Virus record (IMG/VR): IMGVR_UViG_3300027631_000092 | Span: 1-30,061 of that record | From: a virus | DNA: 30,061 nucleotides | Strand: one strand, 5' to 3' | Shown: positions 1-9,094 of the stretch, one piece after another | Numbering within the stretch: the stretch's first letter is position 1 | Layout: the number at the start of each line of letters is the position of its first letter | Notes under the pieces: model-generated | What the model saw: the letters and a program-made list of their open reading frames with translations, nothing else | Databases searched by the model: none | Told to the model about the DNA's origin: nothing | Position numbers and translations under genes: made by a program

Positions 1-17
1 ACACACTAGTTTGTGTA

Positions 18-50
18 ATTAAAAAAGGGCTCTCAATATGAGGGCCCTTT
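18..50 (-). terminator. Rho-independent terminator closing the late operon
   Basis: Positions 24-34 pair with 40-50 as an 11-bp stem (AAAGGGCTCTC against GAGGGCCCTTT, one T-G wobble at 31/43) around a 5-base AATAT loop. Read on the minus strand the stem is followed by a run of T (complement of the A tract at 21-26, half of it inside the stem) and then AATT. The plus-strand reading lacks a good T tract, so it is a minus-strand terminator. It sits directly after the last small gene, at the end of about 30 kb of co-oriented genes. Confidence 0.9.
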
Positions 51-85
51 CTGGTTACAGGAATTTTGGGTATGGTACGCCCATT

Positions 86-160
86 TTATTTATTCCTTTT
101 CTTCTTGAACATTAGAGAGTACATTAACGAGTTCCACTCTTTTTTTAGTTTTTCTATCAT
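86..160 (-). CDS. 24-aa basic micro-ORF, translationally coupled
   Basis: The frame reads MIEKLKKEWNSLMYSLMF followed by KKKRNK and a TAA stop. Its ATG (160-158) overlaps the TGA of the upstream 94-aa gene in an ATGA junction, the usual arrangement for coupled translation. The product would be a short helix, hydrophobic in the middle with a strongly basic end. The stop codon lies inside the sequence AATAAATAAAATG, the same A-rich start context used by several genes here, but the next ATG (84) gives only 9 codons before TAA. It may be a real micropeptide or chance; no family is recognised. It ends 35 bases before the terminator stem. Confidence 0.35.
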   Translation of the reverse strand: MIEKLKKEWNSLMYSLMFKKKRNK

Positions 161-441
161 TTCTTAACGCAGTTGTTTACCATTTTAGTATTACCTCCTT
201 TAGTTTTCTTACCGCTTGGAGATTTCTTTTTACCTTTAGCTTCGTAACCTGACCAGCAAGAAGCTTTTAACGGGCTACCGTTTTTATCAATAACACCTCT
301 ACCAATTAAAACATCTTTCTTAGTAACTTTACCATCACCGCTTAGGTCTGCCATTTTAAATGGACTGTTCATTCCCTTACCTAAAGCTTTTAATCTAGCT
401 TCGTTATCCCAGAACTCTCTATCACTTGGACTTTTTTTCAT
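157..441 (-). CDS. Small basic protein with an EF-hand/dockerin-like calcium loop
   Basis: 94 aa. Residues 32-43 read DLSGDGKVTKKD, matching the EF-hand or dockerin loop (acidic or hydroxyl ligands at loop positions 1, 3, 5, 9 and 12, Gly at 6). The hydrophobic stretch VLIGRGVI follows as the exiting helix. The C-terminal half is Lys/Ser/Gly-rich with two cysteines (C62, C91) and no membrane segment or signal peptide. Calcium binding is therefore likely from sequence, but function is unknown. Similar loop-plus-basic-tail small proteins are, from memory, common in marine phage genomes. It lies 30 bases after the one-TM protein, at the end of the lysis cassette. It could be a minor virion protein or a lysis accessory; only one loop is visible, whereas true EF-hands usually pair. 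Confidence 0.7.
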   Translation of the reverse strand: MKKSPSDREFWDNEARLKALGKGMNSPFKMADLSGDGKVTKKDVLIGRGVIDKNGSPLKASCWSGYEAKGKKKSPSGKKTKGGNTKMVNNCVKK

Positions 442-471
442 TGTTTTATTTTTTCATGATTTATAATTCTT

Positions 472-789
472 TTATTTCTTAGCATTATCTATTTCGAGTG
501 CTTTAACAATGTACTTCAGTTGATTAACATCGTCTTGTAGATATATTATCTTTAAATCTTGTTTAGCGTCATCAGGTAGCGCACCCATTTCTCCACGAGG
601 CCATTTAACTCTAAATTCTTCGTTCAACTTTACAGCGTCTTGCATTCTAACTACATCTAATTGTAGTTGGGCTATTTCTGCTGTTAATGTAAACCATACG
701 CCTGCTATTGAGATAATACCAGCAACTGCTCCGACAACCGCTTTTATATCTAAAGAAACTTTTGATTTTTCTGAAATTTCTGACGTCAT
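472..789 (-). CDS. One-TM coiled-coil membrane protein, putative lysis accessory
   Basis: 105 aa. A short polar N-terminus is followed by one clear membrane segment at about residues 16-37 (AVVGAVAGIISIAGVWFTL). A charged, probably coiled-coil region follows (about 38-60), and a second heptad-like stretch lies near the C-terminus (about 80-100). Its ATG overlaps the TAA of the M15 endolysin gene (TAATG at 787-791), so the two are translated together. Position and topology suggest a lysis helper such as a pinholin-like or spanin-like inner membrane component, but no conserved family motif is seen. A recognisable 3-TM-type holin lies at the far end of the operon (29072-29470), so this one may be an antiholin, a second holin or an i-spanin analogue. 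Confidence 0.6.
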   Translation of the reverse strand: MTSEISEKSKVSLDIKAVVGAVAGIISIAGVWFTLTAEIAQLQLDVVRMQDAVKLNEEFRVKWPRGEMGALPDDAKQDLKIIYLQDDVNQLKYIVKALEIDNAKK

Positions 790-1250
790 TATATAACTTT
801 GTATTTAGTTTTACCGTTTTCTCTATAAGCTTTCAGACATCTTTTTCTATTTTCTTCTGAAGAGCAATAACTTACGTGGATCCAGTCTGGATTTTCATCA
901 CTACCAAACTCCCATATCATCTGATCAAAGTCTAAATTTTCTTTTATGTATTTAAACATCTCAGAATTAGTCTTGTGGCCATATACGTCATCTATATCCA
1001 TAGCTCTACCTTCACAATGCTGTGACTTGGAACTTCCACCTATAGCTTTGTTAAGCTCAGGTGATCTAAAAAAAGAATTTATTTTTATAGGTCCACCAAC
1101 CCACTTACGTAAAGGCTCAAATACTTTGTGAGCTAGTATATACATGTTAGTTATCTGGTACTCATCAGGTATATTTTCTATACCTTTTCTCTTAGCCGTA
1201 TAGGAGTTCACTCCTTCGCTTAAGGTTATGTGATCACTTATCTTACTCAT
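789..1250 (-). CDS. Endolysin, M15-family peptidase (D-Ala-type carboxy/endopeptidase)
   Basis: 153 aa, the usual length for a single-domain phage M15 endolysin. The zinc signature is visible: SQHCEGRAMDID gives H78 and D85, and WIHVS gives H125. E114 in the WEFG segment is the likely catalytic acid, and FRSPELN around residue 62 holds the conserved Arg region. The family (Peptidase_M15_3 type) cleaves peptide stems or crosslinks of peptidoglycan. There is no signal peptide, so release would depend on a holin. It lies 9 bases after the giant ejection protein gene and overlaps the downstream membrane protein gene by one base. The M15 fold could alternatively serve as a virion-bound wall-opening enzyme, but the lone domain and cassette position favour lysis. 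Confidence 0.9.
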   Translation of the reverse strand: MSKISDHITLSEGVNSYTAKRKGIENIPDEYQITNMYILAHKVFEPLRKWVGGPIKINSFFRSPELNKAIGGSSKSQHCEGRAMDIDDVYGHKTNSEMFKYIKENLDFDQMIWEFGSDENPDWIHVSYCSSEENRKRCLKAYRENGKTKYKVI

Positions 1251-1259
1251 AGCATTTGT

Positions 1260-4200
1260 TTAAATATCTAATTTTCTAGTTTTTATTTTTCCAGATTTTA
1301 ATGTACCTCTTTTCTTTTTCTTTTTCTTTTCTTCTTTAATACCTAACTCCCAGGCTTGCCAACCACCAAGTAGAGCTATACGTTCCCAAGTCTCTAGATC
1401 TTGCGAAGTAGCTTGAACAACGTTGTTAGCTTTTTTAATAGCTCTATCTAAAGGTATATTTGTAAGAGCGGATAAAACATTACCACCAGCTAAGAAAGCG
1501 GGGTTGTCTAAGCTTAAACCTTTTGTCTTCATTTCATCTTTGTTCCAATCGTATGATTTACCTGCTTGAACAAGTCTTGAATACTTAGCTGAAATTGGAG
1601 GTGATATTTTTAACACTTCTGATGCAATGTTTTGAAGCTTAGGCCTATCCTTGTCTAACTCTTTTACTAATTTAACAACAGCGTTTTTACCTACAGAAAC
1701 TACAGTTCCACCAATACCAGAACCTCTAAGTATAGAATCTAGCATACCGTTAGCAATATTTATATATTTTTTCTCTTTCTCTTTATCTTCTGGCTCTTCG
1801 TCACCAAAACCAACAGCAAATAAAGCTTGTTGTAAAGCGTTAAATATAAGGTTTTGTGCAAATCCGTAATAAATTATCTTAGACATATTTGTCTTAGCAT
1901 CTCCTCGGCCATTTTTAAGATCACTAGCAGCTTTTTTAATTATTCTAGCATATTGAGCCGGCGTATTCGCAAAAGCCAATACAACACGTCCTAATGGACT
2001 AGCTTGCTGCTGAGATATTCTATCTGCTCTAGATGATTGCTGTGATTCTTCAGCTGTTTCTCTAAAATCTTCAAAAGCTTTTTTCTCAGCTTGTTTCTCG
2101 GTATATAAATTATTACCGTTAGCATCTTTTTCTTTTAAGTACGTATTAATTCTATTTCTATAAAAAGCAGATCCACCAGAAGCAATAGCAAAACTATCTG
2201 CTATTTGAGTAGGTGCAAAACCTAATTCTAATAATTTACTTATAGCTCCTTTAGCTCCACCTTTTTTAGCCATATCAGCAATGTCTGCTTCGTTAACGTT
2301 TATACGTAAACCTCCACGTCTTTCTTTTAAGAAGTCGGAATTCATTAACTTCATAAAATCTGCCCAGTATTGTTTTTGATTTGCAAAAGCTTTACCAGCA
2401 GCTAATACATTGTTATCTGTAAAGTTTACGAAGTTTATAGCTGATATAGTTTGTAGCACTGCTGATCTAGTGTTAAGAAACATTATAGTACCAACACTAC
2501 CAGTTAACCAATCAGTAACTCTACCAGTCAAGCTATCACCTGGGAAACTTCTGTTTCTACCAGTCTTCATTCTTTTTAGCATGTTCTCTAATGCTTTTCT
2601 ATAATTTAATCCGTATATAGCTTGTAGCTTGTTTAAGTTTTCTTCACTGAATATTGCGTCTACATTTTCTTGCCAAGCATTTAAGTACTTAGCTCTTTTA
2701 GTAGTATTTAATCCTTCAAGTATATCTGTTGTTATAGTACCAGCTGGCCAACTTTCTTTTGGTTTTATATACCCATCACCCATCTGCATATTAATCAGTT
2801 GATCACCAAATGTTTGCAAATTAGCATCATCTGCTACATAGCTAGTTAGCTTACTTACATCGGCATCACTAATACCAGGAATATTCATCTTCTGTTTATT
2901 CCATATATAAACTCTAACAGCTTGCTCTCTGGTGTAGTCAGTATCTTTTACTTTTTTACCTAAATCTTTTGGTACAACATCTAGTTGTTTTTTTAATAAA
3001 TTATAGTTATTCATTAAATAGATCCTAGCTCGACTAAGCTTATTCATAGCCTCAGCGTATGGGTCTATTAAGTTTTTCTTATACCAAGACATTTGAGCGT
3101 CACCAACTTTACCTTTACCAAGAGTAGGATATAATAAACCAACAAAATCTTCTGCTGACGGTGGTATGAAGAAGTTAAATCTACCTTTACTAGAACCTTT
3201 AGTTATAGCTTCAACAATACCATACCTTTTTTTGCTATCTATACCTGATTTGTTTTCTAGTATATCGTTAAAAGCTTTATCAAGATTACTAACTTTACTG
3301 AATTTTAAATCTGATGTTTTTGTAGGTTTGAATTTTTCTTTCTCGATTAAATTCAAAGGAGGTAAGCCTTTTTTATTAAAAACTGAAGCAGAATCGTAGT
3401 ATCTAGTTATTTTACTTCCTTTCCCTAACAATAATCTACCATCTTTAAGCCTTCTACCATTACTACGTAATCCAGCCCCGCCTTTAGATATAGACATGTC
3501 TATTAATTCACTGTAAATTTTTGGTATTATAGCAACTTTAAAGCTATTCATTAAGTCGTCAAACTTGTAAGCGTTTTTTTCACCAGTTATAATTTTACTT
3601 ATTTCAACTAATGTGTCTGAAGCTGTTTGAGTGTGCTCATACATATAATCTCCGTCATCAAGCTTTCTATTTATTTTTTTCTCTATTTTCTTAATTGTTC
3701 TAGGGTCTGTAAATAAAGTAGGAGTCGCTGCGGTTCTAATCAAAGCGTCAATAGATGAGTTGAAGTTTTGCAATATCATAACCAATTGAGAAGAATTTAT
3801 CTCGTTATCACTGTATAGCTTAGTTAAAGATTCAACAATTTGCCTCATTGATTCTTTTTGGTTGTAAGCGTATTCTTGTCTTTTTTCTAGACTAGGCATG
3901 GTGTTGCTTGATCTTCCATTTATAAAATCTCCATTTACAATGCCTTTAGGGCTCTGCAGAGGAGTAGTCAATAATATTTTATTGCCGTCTACAATCAAGT
4001 AAGATCCTTTATCTCCTTCTTCTATCTTGTTGTCGTAAACGTTTCTTAGTGTTTGTACAAAATCTTTTTTATTTAAAAACAGGAAATTTCTAGTAGAGTA
4101 TCTACCTTGTTCTTCATCAAAAAACTTAACAGTTCTACCATCATTAGTTGTTTCTATGTACCTTCCTTGAGCATATGCTCTTTTAGCTGTTCCTAAAAAA

Positions 4201-7200
4201 ATATTTATAGAATCTTCTATACTTAAACCTTTCATGATTTTTTCTACACCTAATCTAGCCGAGTTAACGTCTTTTATTTTTCCAAAATCAGAGTTTTTAA
4301 CGTTTTTAAGCGAAGGATTGTATCTTTCTACTTTTTTACTAAACATTGTAGCGCTTTTACCGGCAGCAACATCTTGTTTTTGCTCAAGAGTTAAATCACT
4401 ATCTACAGTTCTAACTAATTCATTAGCTATATTCTTATCAACTATACTTAATATACCTTTAATAATTTGACCTTCAGGTGATCTAGGCTCTATTTGTATT
4501 CTCTTATCGTCTACTCTTTTAGGTCTTCCTATAGCGTCTAATACATCTTGATTTGTTAAACCTTTTTTCAAAGTCCAAGGAGATAACCCTGCACCTTTTT
4601 TAATTCTAGGATTTTTATCGTAAAGAAGTTTCAACACACTGTTAGGTACACCAGTAGCAGTACCTATTAATTTTTCTGTTGCGGCTTCTGTTACAGCTCC
4701 TTTTGGAAGTGTTTTTCTAATATAGTCTATATTGTTCTCTATAAACATCGCGCCAGCAGTCGTTTCTCCTTTAGATAAATTCTTTTTTGGATCTGTTATT
4801 TTACCTGCAGGTACGCCAATAACTTTAGAAACTATGTCAGTAACAAAACCACTTACTTTTTTATAGCTTAAGTTTTTAGGATCGATGTCTTTAACCTTTT
4901 CTTTAACGATATCAGCAGCTTTATCATACTGTTCTTTTGATAGTACTTTAGTTGCTTTTATTAACTTAGTTTTCGATCTAGTTTCAGTGTCTGCTAAATC
5001 AATTTGATCTTCTATACTAGTAGATTCGTCAGCTATTTCTTGAACAGAACCAACTTCACCAGCAGCAACGTCTAAACTCTTACCGCTTATACCAGCTTCT
5101 TTCTTATATCTATTTACTACATCACCTATTCTATATCTAATAAGTTCGTTTACAACAAATCCACCTAAATCATCATTAGACTCAGGGTCAAATCTAGTTA
5201 AACTTTTCTCGTATAACTGTGCTTTAACGTCTTCTAAGAATATATCTTTAGGTTTACCATATACATTGTCACCTACAACTCCAAACTTGTTTAATTGACC
5301 GTTTATTAATCCATCTAAGGTGTTTCCTTGAACTAACTTAGCGTACACGTCTCCAATTACTCTTGAGTCGTATTTACGCTTTGTCGTGCCTTCAGGAACC
5401 AATGCTTTTATTTCGTTACCAAGCTCTTTGTTTTTACTAAAAGCAGTTTTAACTTCGGCTTCAACATCAACTACATCTTCGGTAATTCCTTTTATTAAGT
5501 CACCTTCTTTAGCTGCTTTAATGTCTGAGGTTGTTAATGTTCCATCTTTTATTTTTTTACCAATACCAACTACAAAATTAAATATATCTTGTTCTCCTCT
5601 AAAGTCAAAATCATAATCTTTATTAAATTGCTTTTGAACTATAACTCCAAACAAACCTGCTACACCTTTTGCTTTTTGAACGTTGGTTATTTTGTTTTCA
5701 CTTACATATTCTAAAAACCTAGATATAACTTCTGCAGGTAGTATATTGCCTTTGTCATCATCTATTCCGTCTTTTATAAACTTGTCATAAACTTTTTTGT
5801 CTGTAGCTTCTAATGTGGTTAAAAGTTGATTACTTATATCTTTAAAAGCTTTATTGTTAGAATCTTTACCTAATAAGTTCCAAAAAGCCGCGTGACCAAC
5901 TTCATGGGTCTTAGTATATCTTCTTTGATTTTTTACTTGATTTTCTACAACAGCAACTTGAGTATTTGCAACTGGATCAGCATAACCATCGTTACCTTTT
6001 CTAAGACCTTTTATTATTATATTTTTTTCGTCTGCGTCTAAGTTTTCTTGAGTATCAAGATCAGCTATAGCGTCTTCAACTGTTTCAAAAGATTTAAACT
6101 TTTTGAATACAGTAGAGTTTGGTTTACCTTGCTTAGCGTTTTCAGCTCTAACAATGTCTCCAAAATAAAGATCATAAGCTTTTCTATTTACATCTTTCCC
6201 ACTAACTTCTCTACCATCTCTTTCATCTTTTAATATAGATTCAGCAGTGTTTAAATACTCTTGAGATTTTAATTTATCTAAGCCTTTAAATGCTTCCCAC
6301 TCAGTTTCGTTAGCGAGCATTGCGTCTTCAGAAACAGCTACTTGCTTTATTTGTACTAAACTATTAAATTGATTTTTTAGGTCTTTTATAAGTTCAGACC
6401 TAGTGTCTTTGTCTAAGTTTTTATTTTCTTGTATTGATTTAGCTTCGTTTTGAAGTTTAACTTGCTCTTCTACTATTTTAGTTACAAAAGAAGCACCTCT
6501 GTGTGTTAGGTTGTTATTTATAATAACTTCTTGTTCTTTTACTTTGTCGTTTAATCGCTCTGTTTTTGTTGTAATTAAACTTGCTATTTGCTTAGAGGAC
6601 TCACTATCAACACTAGATTGAGATGTTGCAAATCTTTTTTCTAAATCAGTTATTTCAGATCTTAATTTTCTAACTTCTGACAAGCTTTCGTAAGTTGAGA
6701 ACTGAGAGTTGTATGCGCCTTTAAAAAACGGTACAGCCGCAAAAATTAGTCCAAAACCAAAGCCTGAAGCACCAGCATGATCCATTCCTTGTGTAAAAGG
6801 TTTTGCATCTATAAAATTTTGAACACCTACAGTAGCTACTTCTCCAGCCGCTTCTAACAAGGGCTCGTAAATAAGGCCAGAAGATTTAGACTTAAAGTAG
6901 TTTTTAGTAGAATTATTAACTATTTGCTCAGCGCCATTTTCTAGCCAGTTGAGTTTCGCTCTTCTTAATATAGGAACAGTAGTAATCTGTGCAAAAACAC
7001 CTTCAGCTAAACCATAGCCTAAACTCTTTAACCAAACCTCACTATCTGAGTAGTCTGCAGATCCAGTAGTAATTTCATTCTGCATATCCATCATCTTACT
7101 ACCTGCGCTCGAAGCCCCAACAACAATACCAGCAGCACCACCGGATGCAGCCATTGCCAATAGTATAGGTATTTGATTAGAAACTTCTTGAGCTATAAAT

Positions 7201-9083
7201 TTACCAGTGTTACCAGCACTAGAAAAAGCGTCATCAAAAGAAACATCTCTAACATATGATTCTCTTATTTCGTTAGTTGCTTGAACATACTTTGAACCTA
7301 ATTTTTTTAATTCGTCACTTTGGCCTAACGTTAGTATACTTGCTCCTAGATAACCAGTACCAATAACAATGTCAGATAGACCTAGACCTACATTAGCCAA
7401 GTATTTCTCATGTAACTCATAGTTCTTAGAAACAGCATTCATTGAAGTAGCTATATCACTAATATCACCTATAGATTTATTTACTTTAGATGAAGCTTCT
7501 TTAGTAACTGCTATGTTTGAATTAAAAGAAGAATCTATAGCATTAAATAAATTATATAAATTAGCAGATACATTTGCTTTTTTATCTAAATTAAATCTAG
7601 AATTAAAAACTGGATCACTAACAACTTCAGATGCCGCTACAGGATTTACACCGTATTTTTTTACAATATCGTTTAATTCTTTCGCGGTTTGTACACCTCC
7701 AGCACCAGCTTCAGAATATATAGTTAACACTCTTTTTAAATCATCTCTTGATTCTTGTACTTTTTCACTAGCTATTTGAAACTTTTTAGATTTACTATTA
7801 TAGTTTTCAGCTTGCTTTGTTTTTTCTTTAATTAAAGAAGCATATAATAACCCTTGGGCTTTATCCTTGTCTTCTGATTCGTTTATATACTGTTCATTTA
7901 AACTATATATAGCCTCGTTTCTAGCTGATTCATATAAATTGTTTCTAACAGCTAGTTTAGCTTCCGCAACAACATCTTCATTGCTTTTTTTAGGGTTTTT
8001 TCTTTTTATTTTTAAAGTTTCTTTATTTATTTCATCTTCATAAGGTTGTATAGTTTTTAAAACTCTACTAGTTCCGCTTATTGTAGTTCCATCTTCTTGT
8101 TTAATACCTTTTGTATATACGTACTTTTTATAAGGGTTAAATAAATCTTCATTAGTCAAGTATTGTTCAGAGGCTTGATCTTCTTTTATAGCTAACTGCG
8201 GATTAAATTGCTCCTTTTTCCATTTAGTAAAATTAACGTCTAATTTGTTTGACTCTTTGGTCCAACCTGGTATATTAATTTTATCTTTATTAGAATCTAT
8301 AAAATCATTTATTATACTATTATTTCTTTCAGATACTTTTTCATTTTGTAATTCTATAGGTTTAGAATAAATATATTCTCCAGTGCTAGGATCTAATACT
8401 TTCATAACTACAGCTTCTGTTCCTAATTGAGGTAAAAATCTACGCTCAATTGGAATCTCTTTACCAGAAGAGTCTGTTATTTGATCAGCTTCTTCAAATT
8501 CAATACCTGATCCTTTATATACATTTCTAAAAACATTTACAGCTGTTTCTTCTTCTTGACTAAATAATTCTTTATTAAAATTATTAACTTCAAAAATACC
8601 TTTATCTTTATTATATGTTCTAGATTTCCATGCGTCTTTAAGCTCTGGAAGCTTTTCAAAAGGAGATGTCGCTTTTATTACTACTTCATCTAAATCAAAT
8701 TCTTTTGGTCTTGTTCCAAAAGCCTGAGCGTACTCGTCAAAGGTTTCTGGATAACCTTTCTTACCAGCTTTTGTTTTTAAATAAGTGTCTTCATATACTA
8801 CGTTTCCGCTTTCAAACTCTATGAATCTAGGCTTAGGATCTTCTGATACCAAAGAAGTATCTACCTGTTCTAATTCCGTATTCTCGGATGCTTGCTCCGG
8901 TTTTATCGATGTTACAGTTGCATCCTTTACCACAACATCGTTTGTCTTTCCCACTTTTTCTTCAACAACCTCTAATCCATTAGTATCTGAAATATAATCA
9001 TCTAATATGGTAAAGCTGCTATTTTCAAAACCCTCTGTTACAAATTCTTCAGATATATCTTCTCCTTTATATTTATATGGCAT
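1260..9083 (-). CDS. Giant internal virion (DNA ejection) polyvalent protein with HExxH metalloprotease motif
   Basis: 2607 aa, the largest gene here. The N-terminal ~550 residues are charged. Gly/Ala-rich hydrophobic stretches follow near 563-585, 638-660 and 770-790, then coiled coil around 790-900. A zinc-protease motif THEVGH lies at H1060-H1064, with E1118 or E1125 (AEVISRFLE) as candidate third ligand. A helical segment at about 1293-1368 resembles sigma-70 region 2. The C-terminal third (about 1900-2580) has hydrophobic patches near 2198-2220 and 2399-2438, an FANTPAQYARIIKKA motif, and a Lys-rich end. This architecture fits polyvalent ejection proteins, and the place after the gp14- and gp15-like genes is that of T7 gp16, here twice as long. 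No lytic transglycosylase motif was recognised. The start follows ATAAATAAATAAAAG. Confidence 0.75.
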   Translation of the reverse strand: MPYKYKGEDISEEFVTEGFENSSFTILDDYISDTNGLEVVEEKVGKTNDVVVKDATVTSIKPEQASENTELEQVDTSLVSEDPKPRFIEFESGNVVYEDTYLKTKAGKKGYPETFDEYAQAFGTRPKEFDLDEVVIKATSPFEKLPELKDAWKSRTYNKDKGIFEVNNFNKELFSQEEETAVNVFRNVYKGSGIEFEEADQITDSSGKEIPIERRFLPQLGTEAVVMKVLDPSTGEYIYSKPIELQNEKVSERNNSIINDFIDSNKDKINIPGWTKESNKLDVNFTKWKKEQFNPQLAIKEDQASEQYLTNEDLFNPYKKYVYTKGIKQEDGTTISGTSRVLKTIQPYEDEINKETLKIKRKNPKKSNEDVVAEAKLAVRNNLYESARNEAIYSLNEQYINESEDKDKAQGLLYASLIKEKTKQAENYNSKSKKFQIASEKVQESRDDLKRVLTIYSEAGAGGVQTAKELNDIVKKYGVNPVAASEVVSDPVFNSRFNLDKKANVSANLYNLFNAIDSSFNSNIAVTKEASSKVNKSIGDISDIATSMNAVSKNYELHEKYLANVGLGLSDIVIGTGYLGASILTLGQSDELKKLGSKYVQATNEIRESYVRDVSFDDAFSSAGNTGKFIAQEVSNQIPILLAMAASGGAAGIVVGASSAGSKMMDMQNEITTGSADYSDSEVWLKSLGYGLAEGVFAQITTVPILRRAKLNWLENGAEQIVNNSTKNYFKSKSSGLIYEPLLEAAGEVATVGVQNFIDAKPFTQGMDHAGASGFGFGLIFAAVPFFKGAYNSQFSTYESLSEVRKLRSEITDLEKRFATSQSSVDSESSKQIASLITTKTERLNDKVKEQEVIINNNLTHRGASFVTKIVEEQVKLQNEAKSIQENKNLDKDTRSELIKDLKNQFNSLVQIKQVAVSEDAMLANETEWEAFKGLDKLKSQEYLNTAESILKDERDGREVSGKDVNRKAYDLYFGDIVRAENAKQGKPNSTVFKKFKSFETVEDAIADLDTQENLDADEKNIIIKGLRKGNDGYADPVANTQVAVVENQVKNQRRYTKTHEVGHAAFWNLLGKDSNNKAFKDISNQLLTTLEATDKKVYDKFIKDGIDDDKGNILPAEVISRFLEYVSENKITNVQKAKGVAGLFGVIVQKQFNKDYDFDFRGEQDIFNFVVGIGKKIKDGTLTTSDIKAAKEGDLIKGITEDVVDVEAEVKTAFSKNKELGNEIKALVPEGTTKRKYDSRVIGDVYAKLVQGNTLDGLINGQLNKFGVVGDNVYGKPKDIFLEDVKAQLYEKSLTRFDPESNDDLGGFVVNELIRYRIGDVVNRYKKEAGISGKSLDVAAGEVGSVQEIADESTSIEDQIDLADTETRSKTKLIKATKVLSKEQYDKAADIVKEKVKDIDPKNLSYKKVSGFVTDIVSKVIGVPAGKITDPKKNLSKGETTAGAMFIENNIDYIRKTLPKGAVTEAATEKLIGTATGVPNSVLKLLYDKNPRIKKGAGLSPWTLKKGLTNQDVLDAIGRPKRVDDKRIQIEPRSPEGQIIKGILSIVDKNIANELVRTVDSDLTLEQKQDVAAGKSATMFSKKVERYNPSLKNVKNSDFGKIKDVNSARLGVEKIMKGLSIEDSINIFLGTAKRAYAQGRYIETTNDGRTVKFFDEEQGRYSTRNFLFLNKKDFVQTLRNVYDNKIEEGDKGSYLIVDGNKILLTTPLQSPKGIVNGDFINGRSSNTMPSLEKRQEYAYNQKESMRQIVESLTKLYSDNEINSSQLVMILQNFNSSIDALIRTAATPTLFTDPRTIKKIEKKINRKLDDGDYMYEHTQTASDTLVEISKIITGEKNAYKFDDLMNSFKVAIIPKIYSELIDMSISKGGAGLRSNGRRLKDGRLLLGKGSKITRYYDSASVFNKKGLPPLNLIEKEKFKPTKTSDLKFSKVSNLDKAFNDILENKSGIDSKKRYGIVEAITKGSSKGRFNFFIPPSAEDFVGLLYPTLGKGKVGDAQMSWYKKNLIDPYAEAMNKLSRARIYLMNNYNLLKKQLDVVPKDLGKKVKDTDYTREQAVRVYIWNKQKMNIPGISDADVSKLTSYVADDANLQTFGDQLINMQMGDGYIKPKESWPAGTITTDILEGLNTTKRAKYLNAWQENVDAIFSEENLNKLQAIYGLNYRKALENMLKRMKTGRNRSFPGDSLTGRVTDWLTGSVGTIMFLNTRSAVLQTISAINFVNFTDNNVLAAGKAFANQKQYWADFMKLMNSDFLKERRGGLRINVNEADIADMAKKGGAKGAISKLLELGFAPTQIADSFAIASGGSAFYRNRINTYLKEKDANGNNLYTEKQAEKKAFEDFRETAEESQQSSRADRISQQQASPLGRVVLAFANTPAQYARIIKKAASDLKNGRGDAKTNMSKIIYYGFAQNLIFNALQQALFAVGFGDEEPEDKEKEKKYINIANGMLDSILRGSGIGGTVVSVGKNAVVKLVKELDKDRPKLQNIASEVLKISPPISAKYSRLVQAGKSYDWNKDEMKTKGLSLDNPAFLAGGNVLSALTNIPLDRAIKKANNVVQATSQDLETWERIALLGGWQAWELGIKEEKKKKKKRGTLKSGKIKTRKLDI

Positions 9084-9094
9084 CTTTTATTTAT

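Noticed and set aside
1-16. ACACA...TGTGT inverted repeat at the left edge
   Set aside because: Only 5 bp of stem at the window end after the terminator; too short to call a site.
1300-1340. Poly-Lys run near the end of the giant protein as a sign of a frameshift
   Set aside because: The frame stays open to a clear stop 9 bases before the endolysin start, and the Lys-rich tail is plausible as a DNA- or membrane-binding end.
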